9,278 bases of DNA from Planctomycetaceae bacterium. GTDB taxonomy: Bacteria; Planctomycetota; Planctomycetia; Pirellulales; Pirellulaceae. The notes beneath the pieces were generated by a model. The model searched no databases, was not told the DNA's origin, and saw nothing but the letters and a program-made list of their open reading frames with translations. Position numbers and translations under genes: made by a program. Positions 1 to 7,340 of this stretch are shown piece by piece. The stretch spans positions 1-9,278 of the forward strand of contig JAHEAM010000127.1 of NCBI GenBank assembly GCA_024642765.1, written 5' to 3'. Position 1 is the first letter of the stretch; each line of letters opens with the position of its first letter.

Positions 1-429
1 ATGGAAATTCTCAACAAGATTTCCCATCGGGTTATTTGAATCTTAACCTCTCGAAATTGTCGATTTTCGCTTGGCTGTTGCTTTTTGCCACCTAGAGCAT
101 TGGCGGACTATCCTTAGCCTTTGTATTTCGGTCCTCCAATTAAACAGTTAAGAGCGGAGTACCTGCAGCATTGTGGGTACATTGGTGCTGTTCTTGATGT
201 TGGCTTTTTTGGGATTAGATAAATCGTGCTAGACAAAATTCAACTTCCAATCAGCCGCAATGACGAACCAAACGAATGCAACGCCAAGGTGTCAGCAAAT
301 CAAAGGTGAGTTGTCTTTGTTCTCAATCAGACGTCTTTTGAACCGAGATCGGCACAAGATGTCGCCGCGCGGCCCAGATTTCTGATACAAATGGGTTCAA
401 AAAAAAATCAGGCAGCAAACTGAGGTGGT
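1..429. other. Leader/intergenic region with no supported gene
   Basis: I find no gene I can support on either strand. Short open stretches exist, such as 260-385 (41 codons, no ribosome binding site) and 1-39 (12 codons), but they look like chance. Positions 3-95, 96-140 and 152-232 translate to hydrophobic stretches in two frames interrupted by stops. They could be the worn end of an upstream membrane-protein gene, but nothing identifies it. A run of nine A residues lies at 399-407, inside a 10-codon mini-ORF (391-423) whose stop overlaps the ribosome binding site of the gene at 430. The promoter of that gene should lie here; TGATACAAA at 383-391 is a weak candidate for the -10 region. Confidence 0.5.
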
Positions 430-2514
430 ATGATTCAAGACAATCGTGGTCAGCAACAGGGAGGTTGGTTTGTATTTGCGGCAGCAATATTCACAAGTTC
501 GTTCCTGATTTTTCAAGTCCAACCGCTGACGGGAAAGTACATCCTGCCGTGGTTTGGGGGCACTCCTGGAGTTTGGTCAACCTGCATCTTGTTCTTTCAG
601 TTGTTTTTGTTTGCAGGTTACGCATACGCACATTGGCTGACAAAATCATTTGGCGTGCGAGCACAGTTTTTCATGCACCTTTTGTTACTTTTGTGCGCGA
701 TTGCTTTACTGCCCATTACGCCCTCGACGAGTTGGAAACCGACGGGAAATGAAGCTCCGGTACTTCGTATTTTGTTGCTTTTGTCGGCCAGCGTTGGCCT
801 GCCCTATTTTCTACTCGCGGCGAATGGTCCCTTGCTGCAAGCCTGGTTCGGGCGAGCAAATCCTGGACGTTCGCCTTACGGTTTGTACTCCCTTTCGAAC
901 GTCGGTTCTTTACTGGGCTTGCTGAGTTATCCGTTTTTTGTCGAGCCGCGTTGGTCGACAAATTCCCAAGCGATCATTTGGTCGTGGGGCTTTGGACTGT
1001 TTGCCTTGTTCTGGTTAGCGACTGCAAAGTTTCTGTGGGGGATCAAGGAAGTTGCCAGGGACGTAGCAATGAAGCCTGCTCCCCACCCAAGCCGTTCTTT
1101 ACAGGGTGTGAGTTGGCTGTGGTTTGCACTTTCGGCTTGTAGTTCGGTGTTGCTGTTGGCAACAACCAACCAGGTTTGCATTGACGTCGCCGCCGTACCT
1201 TTCTTGTGGGTGGTTCCCCTGACCTTGTATCTGTTGACTTTTATCATCGCCTTTGCCCACCGACGATTTTATCGACGAGTCATCTTGGCCTGTTTGTTGG
1301 TCGCTTCGTTGGTACTGCTTTGCTACTTGATAAATGCTGGACCGAAGACAACGTTCGAATTCCAAATTGCCGGGTATTTCGGCGCGATGTTTGTTTGCTG
1401 TTTGGTATGTCATGGTGAGTTGGTGCGACTAAAGCCCGAATCTGATCAGTTGACTGCGTTTTATCTGTGGATTTCAGCTGGCGGTGCTGCGGGAGGTCTC
1501 TTTGTGGCCCTGATCGCGCCTCAGATGTTTGCGCGGTATCACGAACTGCAAGTGGGAATGGTCGCTTGCGCTGTCTTGGCAGTCGTCAGTTACTTTCGCG
1601 ATCGGCCCAAAGCCGTTTCGAAATTTTTCTGGCGATCTCTGCTGACGGCATCGGTGTTGGGAGTGATCGGTCTGAGCATTGCCGTTTGGAAGATCGGGAC
1701 AAAAAACAACGCGGGGCTTGTTACTGTGCAGAGAAATTTTTTCGGCGTGTTGCGAGTAAGTGACCTTGAAGAAAATGGTCATCCCGTTCGCGACCTTGTG
1801 CACGGACAGATTTTGCATGGGCAACAAGTAATGGATGAAGGCTGGCGCACCAAGCCGACGAGCTATTACTGCGCAGATTCCGGCGCAGGACTAATCCTGA
1901 AGGCGCAATCGACACAACCGCGACAAATCGGAATCGTTGGCCTTGGCGCGGGAACGCTTGCGGTGTGGGGTCGCGCCGGTGACCAAATCCGTTTTTATGA
2001 AATCAATCCTTTGGTGGTTGAGCTAGCCGAACAGTACTTTACGTTTTTAAAGGACTCTCCTGCAACCATCGAATTTAGCATGGGCGACGCGAGACTTACA
2101 ATGGAACGGGAATCGCGACAGCAATTCGATTGTTTGATCGTAGACGAGTTCAGTAGCGACGCAATTCCTACACATTTGCTAACAATCGAGGCATTTGATA
2201 TTTATTTGCGGAATCTTCGAGAGGACGGAATACTCGCCATTCACATTTCAAACCGACATTTTTCGTTGGCTCCCGTCGTCCGCGGGGCAGCCCTTCAGAA
2301 AGGTTTGTGGTTAGCCGAGGTTCATTCCGACCGGGATGACACAACATTTCAATCGGATGCGACTTGGGTTCTGTTGTCGCGGCAAGAAAAACGGTTGGTG
2401 GATGTTGGAGTTAAGTCGATTGAATCCCCGACAGCATCCGCAGGAACCAATCAGCGCGTGGTGCTCTGGACCGACAGCTTTAGCAATCTCCTCGGCGTTC
2501 TCCGTGCCCGCTAG
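430..2514 (+). CDS. Membrane-fused spermidine synthase-like protein
   Basis: This 694-residue protein has two parts. Residues 1-425 are very hydrophobic, with about 12 predicted membrane segments (for example 12-30, 50-68, 78-96, 112-130, 183-200, 229-246, 255-275, 283-302, 345-363 and 402-419). The first block, FQVQPLTGKYILPWFGG (28-44), is typical of the bacterial fused membrane/spermidine-synthase-like family. Residues 430-650 form a Rossmann methyltransferase-like domain: HGQILHG (458-464), the nucleotide loop GIVGLGAGT (501-509), an acidic residue in FYEIN (E524), GDAR (552-555), and VDEFSSDAIPTHLLT (571-585), which stands where spermidine synthases carry their catalytic acid. The end, WTDSFSNLLGVLR (680-692), is a family signature. 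Family members are often annotated as spermidine synthase, but the substrate is not established and polyamine synthesis should not be assumed. The start at 430 is supported by GAGG at 422-425 and an in-frame stop at 421-423. It ends in a double stop (TAG TAA). Confidence 0.9.
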   Translation: MIQDNRGQQQGGWFVFAAAIFTSSFLIFQVQPLTGKYILPWFGGTPGVWSTCILFFQLFLFAGYAYAHWLTKSFGVRAQFFMHLLLLLCAIALLPITPSTSWKPTGNEAPVLRILLLLSASVGLPYFLLAANGPLLQAWFGRANPGRSPYGLYSLSNVGSLLGLLSYPFFVEPRWSTNSQAIIWSWGFGLFALFWLATAKFLWGIKEVARDVAMKPAPHPSRSLQGVSWLWFALSACSSVLLLATTNQVCIDVAAVPFLWVVPLTLYLLTFIIAFAHRRFYRRVILACLLVASLVLLCYLINAGPKTTFEFQIAGYFGAMFVCCLVCHGELVRLKPESDQLTAFYLWISAGGAAGGLFVALIAPQMFARYHELQVGMVACAVLAVVSYFRDRPKAVSKFFWRSLLTASVLGVIGLSIAVWKIGTKNNAGLVTVQRNFFGVLRVSDLEENGHPVRDLVHGQILHGQQVMDEGWRTKPTSYYCADSGAGLILKAQSTQPRQIGIVGLGAGTLAVWGRAGDQIRFYEINPLVVELAEQYFTFLKDSPATIEFSMGDARLTMERESRQQFDCLIVDEFSSDAIPTHLLTIEAFDIYLRNLREDGILAIHISNRHFSLAPVVRGAALQKGLWLAEVHSDRDDTTFQSDATWVLLSRQEKRLVDVGVKSIESPTASAGTNQRVVLWTDSFSNLLGVLRAR

Positions 2515-2583
2515 TAATCGACCAGGGCGTGTCGAAAGGTTTGCTGAAATGGCGAAAACCAAGGCCTCTTTTGGGCAGAATTC

Positions 2584-2598
2584 TGAGTCTATGACTCA
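2584..2598. repeat. Perfect inverted repeat TGAGTC-tat-GACTCA
   Basis: Two perfect 6-base arms separated by three bases lie about 70 bases after the stop of the upstream membrane-protein gene. In RNA this would be a small hairpin. In DNA it resembles a dimer-binding operator half-site pair. No T-run follows, so it is not a standard intrinsic terminator. No function can be assigned. Confidence 0.4.
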
Positions 2599-2715
2599 AG
2601 TTCACCAACAGCATTAAAATGGCTAAACAACCAAATAGCGGGCATATTCATTGGGCGAAGCAATCTGCTTACATCAACCGCATCGTCGACCAGTTGCCCT
2701 GCCCTGCGCCTCCAG

Positions 2716-2755
2716 TTTTGGTTTTGGCACTTTCTGTGCCTCAGTGAAACCAAGA
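2716..2755. terminator. Two-tier stem-loop between convergent genes
   Basis: An inner stem GGCAC/GTGCC (2726-2730 with 2736-2740, loop TTTCT) sits inside an outer stem TTGGTTT/AAACCAA (2718-2724 with 2747-2753). The outer stem extends by a T-G and a T-A pair to 2716 and 2755. The internal loop is asymmetric (one base against six). The position, between a plus-strand and a minus-strand gene that converge, suggests a shared transcription end. Neither strand has a clear U-run after the stem, so the terminator call is an inference from position and folding only. Confidence 0.35.
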
Positions 2756-2806
2756 AATTTGTCTGGCGCTTAGTGCATTTGACTCTCTTGAGAACGAGTT
2801 TCGGTT

Positions 2807-3265
2807 TTACTCGAAATCCCGCTTGGAGTCAGGATAATTTCTGGAAGAGCGACTCAGCCAATCTTCGACATAGGCCAATAACGGATCGATGGCTTGCGAT
2901 TGGATTATGTGGGGTGGGTTCCAATCGAACCATTCGAAACCTAAATGTTCTGTCGCCAAGATTTCGACCGGCCGGGTCAACGTCGCCAAATAGATGATCA
3001 AGGTTTTGTTTCGCGGCGAGTCGCCGTAGCGTCTGAGCTTCACCGTGTATTCTGTTCGATATTCGAAACCCGTTTCGATCTCAATTTCGTCGGCTGTGAT
3101 CCCCGTTTCTTCACTCAGTTCGCGGAGGGCACAATGTTGAAATGATTCACCCGCGTCAACATGCCCTTTTGGTAGGTCCCAACGGTCCTTGTGTCTCATC
3201 AACAGAAACGAATAGTTTGGCTCCTGCCGGAACACCAGAAAACCGCAAGAAACAATTGGCGTCAT
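2807..3265 (-). CDS. Nudix hydrolase, Ap4A (diadenosine tetraphosphate) type
   Basis: This 152-residue protein has a perfect Nudix box (G-x5-E-x7-RE-U-x-EE-x-G-U) at residues 34-56: G34, E40, R48, E49, E52, E53 and G55. The glutamates bind the catalytic metal ions. The box is preceded by RWDLPKGHVDAGE (28-40), which is characteristic of asymmetric diadenosine tetraphosphate hydrolases. The expected role is cytosolic hydrolysis of Ap4A to ATP and AMP. The closing stretch HLGFEWFDW (107-115) also fits the fold. I chose ATG at 3265 because the fold begins with MTPIVSCGFLVF. In-frame ATG codons at 3280 and 3292 and a TTG at 3298 are possible, and none of the starts has a convincing ribosome binding site. 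It is divergent from the adenosyltransferase gene at 3397. The exact substrate is inferred from the family; other dinucleotide or nucleotide substrates remain possible. Confidence 0.9.
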   Translation of the reverse strand: MTPIVSCGFLVFRQEPNYSFLLMRHKDRWDLPKGHVDAGESFQHCALRELSEETGITADEIEIETGFEYRTEYTVKLRRYGDSPRNKTLIIYLATLTRPVEILATEHLGFEWFDWNPPHIIQSQAIDPLLAYVEDWLSRSSRNYPDSKRDFE

Positions 3266-3291
3266 GTCGTCAAGTGACATCGTCAAAACCA

Positions 3292-3320
3292 TTGACAAGG
3301 TGAATGGGCTACAATCTTAT
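3292..3320 (+). promoter_or_regulatory. Candidate promoter for the adenosyltransferase gene
   Basis: TTGACA at 3292-3297 is a perfect -35 box. A 17-base spacer leads to TCTTAT (3315-3320), a 4-of-6 match to a -10 box that lacks the important second-position A. A better -10 word, TACAAT, lies at 3310-3315 but is only 12 bases from TTGACA. The same word occurs in a closely similar context 95 bases before glnB. The true start of transcription cannot be decided from sequence. Confidence 0.3.
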
Positions 3321-3396
3321 GAGGAGTCTACGATGGCCCGTGACCAAAGCCAAACAAACGCTACGAAAAAAAGCAACTCAAAACAAAACTATCACT

Positions 3397-3963
3397 ATGA
3401 AAATTTATACCAAACAGGGCGACCAGGGCGAAACTGGGCTACTTGGTGGCACACGCGTCCATAAAGACGACATCTGTCTCAAAGTAATAGGTGGCCTGGA
3501 TGAACTCAATTGTTCCTTAGGTGTTGTCCTTTCGCATGGCATTTCGCCGGAAAACGAAAACGCGTTGAAACGAATTCAAGAAGATTTGTTCGTTTTAGGC
3601 GCCGGACTGGCAGCCGCCTACTCGCAATCACCACGAGGTCTTCGTTTGGCGGAATCCGACGTGAAGACGCTTGAGGTAAATATCGATCGGATGGATGAAA
3701 GACTGCCTGCAATGGACGCTTTCATTTTGCCGGGTGGCGTTCCGGTGGCCGCGTCCTTGCATCTTTCGCGAGCCATTTGTCGACGCGCCGAGCGATCATT
3801 GGTGAGTTTTATTCGTTCGCTCGATAACGACGCCTGTTTTGCCATAGAAATCACCTACGTTAATCGGTTGAGTGATTTATTGTTTGTCATGGCACGGTTC
3901 GAAAACATGCGCCTCAGCGGAATGGAAACAAAATGGTTACCACAACAATCGCGAGAAGAATGA
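3397..3963 (+). CDS. pduO: PduO-type ATP:cob(I)alamin adenosyltransferase
   Basis: This 188-residue enzyme transfers the adenosyl group of ATP to cob(I)alamin, making adenosylcobalamin, the cofactor of radical mutases and dehydratases. The family is also called MMAB or YvqK. Visible family blocks are the ATP-binding start YTKQGDQGETGLLGG (4-18), GLDELNCSLG (33-42), FILPGG (109-114), RAICRRAER (125-133) with the conserved arginines and glutamate of the active site, and YVNRLSDLLFVMAR (154-167). The length matches the single-domain form (about 190 residues). The frame stays open upstream to an ATG at 3304, but that would add 31 basic, unconserved residues. ATG 3397, giving MKIYTKQGD, is the family start; it has no clear ribosome binding site. 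No cobalamin-dependent enzyme is in the window. The symbol denotes the family only. Confidence 0.93.
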   Translation: MKIYTKQGDQGETGLLGGTRVHKDDICLKVIGGLDELNCSLGVVLSHGISPENENALKRIQEDLFVLGAGLAAAYSQSPRGLRLAESDVKTLEVNIDRMDERLPAMDAFILPGGVPVAASLHLSRAICRRAERSLVSFIRSLDNDACFAIEITYVNRLSDLLFVMARFENMRLSGMETKWLPQQSREE

Positions 3964-4030
3964 CGGCCGATACGACGTTATAGCTCTAAATTTTGTGCGA
4001 AGAGACGCTGCATAACGCGACAGTAATGGG

Positions 4031-4036
4031 TACAAT
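4031..4036 (+). promoter_or_regulatory. Candidate -10 element upstream of glnB
   Basis: TACAAT lies 95 bases before the glnB ATG within ATGGGTACAATCT, almost the same as ATGGGCTACAATCT (3304-3317) before the adenosyltransferase gene. No good -35 box stands 16-18 bases upstream (CTGCAT at 4008-4013). The leader between here and glnB contains a long-range inverted repeat, AGAGCC at 4044-4049 and GGCTCT at 4080-4085. I found no properly spaced sigma-54 -24/-12 pair, although nitrogen-regulated glnB genes often have one. Confidence 0.3.
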
Positions 4037-4130
4037 CTAGTCCAGAGCCTTCGCGGCAAGTGGTTACACTTTCGGGATTGGCTCTTTCAGCTCAGTCAAC
4101 GATTTTGCTCATTGGATGCGCAGGGTTCTT

Positions 4131-4469
4131 ATGAAAAAAGTAGAAGCCATAATTCGGCACTTTAAGTTGGAAGACATCAAAACATCACTCATCGAATGTG
4201 GTGTCGAAGGCATGACGATTACTGAAGTCAAAGGCTTTGGTCGTCAAAAGGGACATACCGAGATGTACCGTGGCAATGAATATGCGATCGATTTCATTCC
4301 TAAAGTAAAAGTTGAAGTGGTCGTTCCTGACGAAATTCTGCGCCCCGTCATCGACAAAATCATGGAAAAAGCGGTTACGGGCCAAATGGGTGATGGCAAG
4401 ATTTTCGTAACAAACTTGGAAGACGTCATTCGCATCCGAACGGGTGAAACTGGCCCAGATGCAATCTGA
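4131..4469 (+). CDS. glnB: Nitrogen regulatory protein PII (GlnB)
   Basis: This is a 112-residue protein, exactly the usual PII length. PII trimers sense 2-oxoglutarate and ATP/ADP and relay nitrogen status to transporters, enzymes and regulators. The T-loop is intact: GFGRQKGHTE (35-44) with Q39 and K40, then MYRGNEY with the uridylylation site Tyr51. The B-loop TGQMGDGKIF (83-92) holds K90, K58 is present, and the C-loop IRIRTGE (100-106) gives R101 and R103 for ATP binding. All key residues are therefore present. The start at 4131 gives MKKVEAIIRHFKLED, matches the family and has AGGG five bases upstream. An ATG at 4116 would add five residues. glnD follows after 105 bases on the same strand, and its product should modify Tyr51. 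The RHFKLED start, where enterobacteria have KPFKLDD, suggests a planctomycete origin. Confidence 0.97.
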   Translation: MKKVEAIIRHFKLEDIKTSLIECGVEGMTITEVKGFGRQKGHTEMYRGNEYAIDFIPKVKVEVVVPDEILRPVIDKIMEKAVTGQMGDGKIFVTNLEDVIRIRTGETGPDAI

Positions 4470-4574
4470 TTTGAAACGTTTTCGACTTTAGCACTTACTT
4501 AATTCTCGAACAAATCGTTGCGTCTGAATGTGAGCGGCTGATTCGTTAGCGAGACACTCAAATCGGAAGACGTT

Positions 4575-7340
4575 GTGTCTATGCAACCAGGGCCAACACA
4601 ACCTAATAACACGCAATCTAATAGCGAGCAGGCAAGTAAGACGCAAAACAATAAAGCGTCTAACACGCCAACTGCAAGTGGGCTGCCCAACTATGTGCTC
4701 GCCGCCAAGACACGTTGGAACGATGGCAAGCAGGTGATTCGAACGGCCCATGAAGCTGGTGCTGGTGGTAAACGAACGGTCAATTGCCTCGCAGATCTTT
4801 TAGACCGCCTCCTGAGCTTTATCCATGATTCGGTACTCACCGAATTGGGCGAGGATGTCGAGAACCAAATTGCGTTGGTCCTGCATGGTGGCTGTGGGCG
4901 GCGCGAATTTGCTCCATATTCCGACGTTGATTTGATGATGCTATTCCCTGGTGCAATGACCGCTGCGATTACAGAATACGCGAGGCGGATTGCCCAAGCG
5001 ATCAATGACACGGGATTGATGCTAGGGTTTAGCGTTCGGTCTCCACGGGAGGCTTGCTCGTTGGCGATGCGCGACCCCATGGTTTTCTCTTCGCTGACCG
5101 AATCGCGACTGCTACTGGGAAATCTTGACCTTTACCAAAACTACTTGGCTCGACTTCAGCGACAAAGCCAACGAAATCAAAACCATTTGGTCGCCGGAAT
5201 CTTGGCGGCTCGCGAGAAGGAAAGAAAACAGTACGGCGAAACCGTCTATTTGCTGCGACCGAATATTAAGCGGTCACGGGGTGCCTTGCGGGACACACAC
5301 TTGATTCGCTGGCTAGGATTCGTGCGATTTGGTGAAACAGATATCGACCAGCTATGTCGCTGCCGAGCACTCACGGTTTCCGATGCAAAACAGATCTTCG
5401 AGGGAACCGATTTCCTTTTGAGAATTCGCTGCGACTTGCACTTCCAAGCCAATCGAGCACAAGATGGACTGGGGCGCAATGAACAAGTTCGAATCGCCGA
5501 AAAGTTCGGATACAAAGGCACCGAAGGTGTATTAGCTGTCGAATCGATGATGCAGGACTACTTTCGGTTCACAAGTCAAGTCAGCCATGTCTGCGACCAG
5601 TTTTCAACGTTGTCACGCTCGACTGTAACTCTAGCTGGAATGATGCTGGCTCCTCTTACCACGCGCCAGGTCGACGGGCTCTTTCGAATTGGAACGCAAT
5701 TCATCGGCGTGATCCCCGCCGAAATGGCTCGCGTCAAGGGTGACATCCAACAAATTTTACGTTTGATGCAACTGGCTGTTATTCACGAGAAAGATATCGA
5801 ACACGAAACATGGATGGCGATTCGTGAGGAAATGACGTCCAAACAATTCGAGTTGACCGCCGAAACGGCTCAGCAATTCATGGCGCTATTGGAAAATCCC
5901 AAACGCCTGAGTCGCGTCTTACAAATGATGCACGAAATGCATGTCCTTGAAAAAATCGTCCCTGCCTTCCGACATGCACGAGGTCTGCTGCAATTCAACG
6001 AATACCACAAGTACACGGTCGACGAGCATTCGCTGCAGGCCGTGCGTGCTTGCACTGATTTTGAGTCCGATACGGGATTAGTCGGTCGTCTGTATCGCGG
6101 CTTACGAAACAAACATATCTTGCACTTGGCACTGCTCTTGCACGATCTGGGTAAGGGATTCGTTGAAGAACATTGCGAGGTCGGACGGCGGATATCGATC
6201 GATGTTTGCCGGCAATTGTTGTTAAGTAACGAAGAAGCCGATGCTGTCACGTTTCTTGTTCACAATCACTTGGTTATGTCCCACGTGGCGTTTCATCGCG
6301 ATATTGGTGACGACGCCATGGTTGTAGAATTTGCGGCAAACACAGGCAGCGTCAACATGTTAACGCTGTTGTTCTTGCTAACGGTCGCAGACATTACGGC
6401 CGTGGGACCGGACATGTTGACGCCTTGGAAAATGGAGTTACTGACAGCGCTCTACCACAACGCACATGGACAGTTGACTGGGCACTTGAATACGGAAGGT
6501 TACGATGCGCGCAACCAAAAGGTCTATGAACTCATCAGCAAGTTCGGCAACGACGACGCGGAATGCGGCTGGCTGCGAAACGCTGCGCAACGATTGCCAT
6601 GGAATTATTGTCGAGTTCATGGCCCAGAAGATATTGCCCAGCAACTACTTAGCTTGAAGGGAACGGAGCCTAACAAAGTTCTGTGTTGGGTTCGACCCAC
6701 GCCTCGCTCAACGGCGGCGTCCCTAAACCCTCCTTCGGGAACAACGGTCAACTTGATAGAACTTTGTATTGCCAAACGCGAAAGAATTCGGTCCGGTATT
6801 TTTTATAAGGTCACAGGCCTACTTGCGAGCATGGGCTTCAAAACCATGACTGCCGACATTAAGCCGTTGACAGATTCGTCACTATGGTATTGGTTTCAAT
6901 TTGAAGATTTGGAAAATATTGAAACACCAGAATCTCGACTGAATGACTTGAGATATCGCGCAGAACAGATTGCAACCGGCCAAGATAATTTACCTCCACG
7001 TTTTCGGAAAAACTGGAAGGGAGATGGTGGCCTAGCGGCAAAATTATCGGTCCCGGAGATCAAGGTCGAGATTGATAACCACACTGTTGATTCGGCCACG
7101 ATTATCGATGTATTTGCCTATAACAAACTGGGAGTTCTGTACACGATCACGCGGAAAATATTTGAACTCGGGTTGGATGTGCAATTCGCCCGCGTGGCAA
7201 CATACGGACATCAAGTCCTCGATGTGTTTTATGTAACCGATAGCGAAGGCAAAAAAATTCGCAGCCGACATTTGTTGCGGACCATGCAGACTCAATTGGA
7301 ATCGACATTGAAGGAGTTTTTGGAAGATGGTGTTTCGTGA
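4575..7340 (+). CDS. glnD: PII uridylyltransferase / uridylyl-removing enzyme (GlnD)
   Basis: This 921-residue bifunctional enzyme adds UMP to Tyr51 of PII when glutamine is low and removes it when glutamine is high. Domains in order: a polar Asn/Gln/Thr/Ser-rich tail (about 3-37); a nucleotidyltransferase domain with GGCGRREFAPYSDVDL (105-120), whose D117 and D119 should bind metal; a linking helical region; an HD hydrolase domain (about 460-640) with H485, H523-D524 and a histidine cluster at 563-570; and two ACT domains (about 724-800 and 842-915) that sense glutamine. All catalytic motifs appear intact, and the length is close to the usual 850-950. The start is GTG 4575 or ATG 4581. GGAAG at 4565-4569 is spaced better for the GTG, but the ATG is the stronger codon. 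glnB lies just upstream, and the gene downstream overlaps the stop codon by four bases. Confidence 0.96.
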   Translation: MSMQPGPTQPNNTQSNSEQASKTQNNKASNTPTASGLPNYVLAAKTRWNDGKQVIRTAHEAGAGGKRTVNCLADLLDRLLSFIHDSVLTELGEDVENQIALVLHGGCGRREFAPYSDVDLMMLFPGAMTAAITEYARRIAQAINDTGLMLGFSVRSPREACSLAMRDPMVFSSLTESRLLLGNLDLYQNYLARLQRQSQRNQNHLVAGILAAREKERKQYGETVYLLRPNIKRSRGALRDTHLIRWLGFVRFGETDIDQLCRCRALTVSDAKQIFEGTDFLLRIRCDLHFQANRAQDGLGRNEQVRIAEKFGYKGTEGVLAVESMMQDYFRFTSQVSHVCDQFSTLSRSTVTLAGMMLAPLTTRQVDGLFRIGTQFIGVIPAEMARVKGDIQQILRLMQLAVIHEKDIEHETWMAIREEMTSKQFELTAETAQQFMALLENPKRLSRVLQMMHEMHVLEKIVPAFRHARGLLQFNEYHKYTVDEHSLQAVRACTDFESDTGLVGRLYRGLRNKHILHLALLLHDLGKGFVEEHCEVGRRISIDVCRQLLLSNEEADAVTFLVHNHLVMSHVAFHRDIGDDAMVVEFAANTGSVNMLTLLFLLTVADITAVGPDMLTPWKMELLTALYHNAHGQLTGHLNTEGYDARNQKVYELISKFGNDDAECGWLRNAAQRLPWNYCRVHGPEDIAQQLLSLKGTEPNKVLCWVRPTPRSTAASLNPPSGTTVNLIELCIAKRERIRSGIFYKVTGLLASMGFKTMTADIKPLTDSSLWYWFQFEDLENIETPESRLNDLRYRAEQIATGQDNLPPRFRKNWKGDGGLAAKLSVPEIKVEIDNHTVDSATIIDVFAYNKLGVLYTITRKIFELGLDVQFARVATYGHQVLDVFYVTDSEGKKIRSRHLLRTMQTQLESTLKEFLEDGVS

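Noticed and set aside
345..365. Sigma-54-like promoter (CGGCACAAGATGTCGCC)
   Set aside because: The GG and GC pairs are 11 bases apart rather than 10, and the TTGC part is poor.
260..385. 41-codon plus-strand ORF before the membrane-protein gene
   Set aside because: No ribosome binding site, no motif and arbitrary composition.
391..407. GGGTTCAAA resembling a tRNA T-loop
   Set aside because: No acceptor, D or anticodon arms can be drawn around it.
2619..2747. 42-codon plus-strand ORF (MAKQPNSGHIHW...)
   Set aside because: It has no ribosome binding site, ends inside the stem-loop, and has no recognisable feature; this length is expected by chance.
3304..3396. N-terminal extension of the adenosyltransferase from ATG 3304
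   Set aside because: It would add 31 basic residues absent from the family. The conserved start MKIYTKQGD lies at 3397, and the extension covers the likely promoter.
4078..4098. Sigma-54-like site in the glnB leader (TTGGCTCTTTCAGCTCA)
   Set aside because: Only 8 bases separate GG and GC, so the spacing does not fit the -24/-12 consensus.
4691..7041. Several 60-129-codon antisense frames within glnD
   Set aside because: They lie opposite strongly conserved GlnD domains, lack ribosome binding sites and show no family features; they are shadows of the sense gene.
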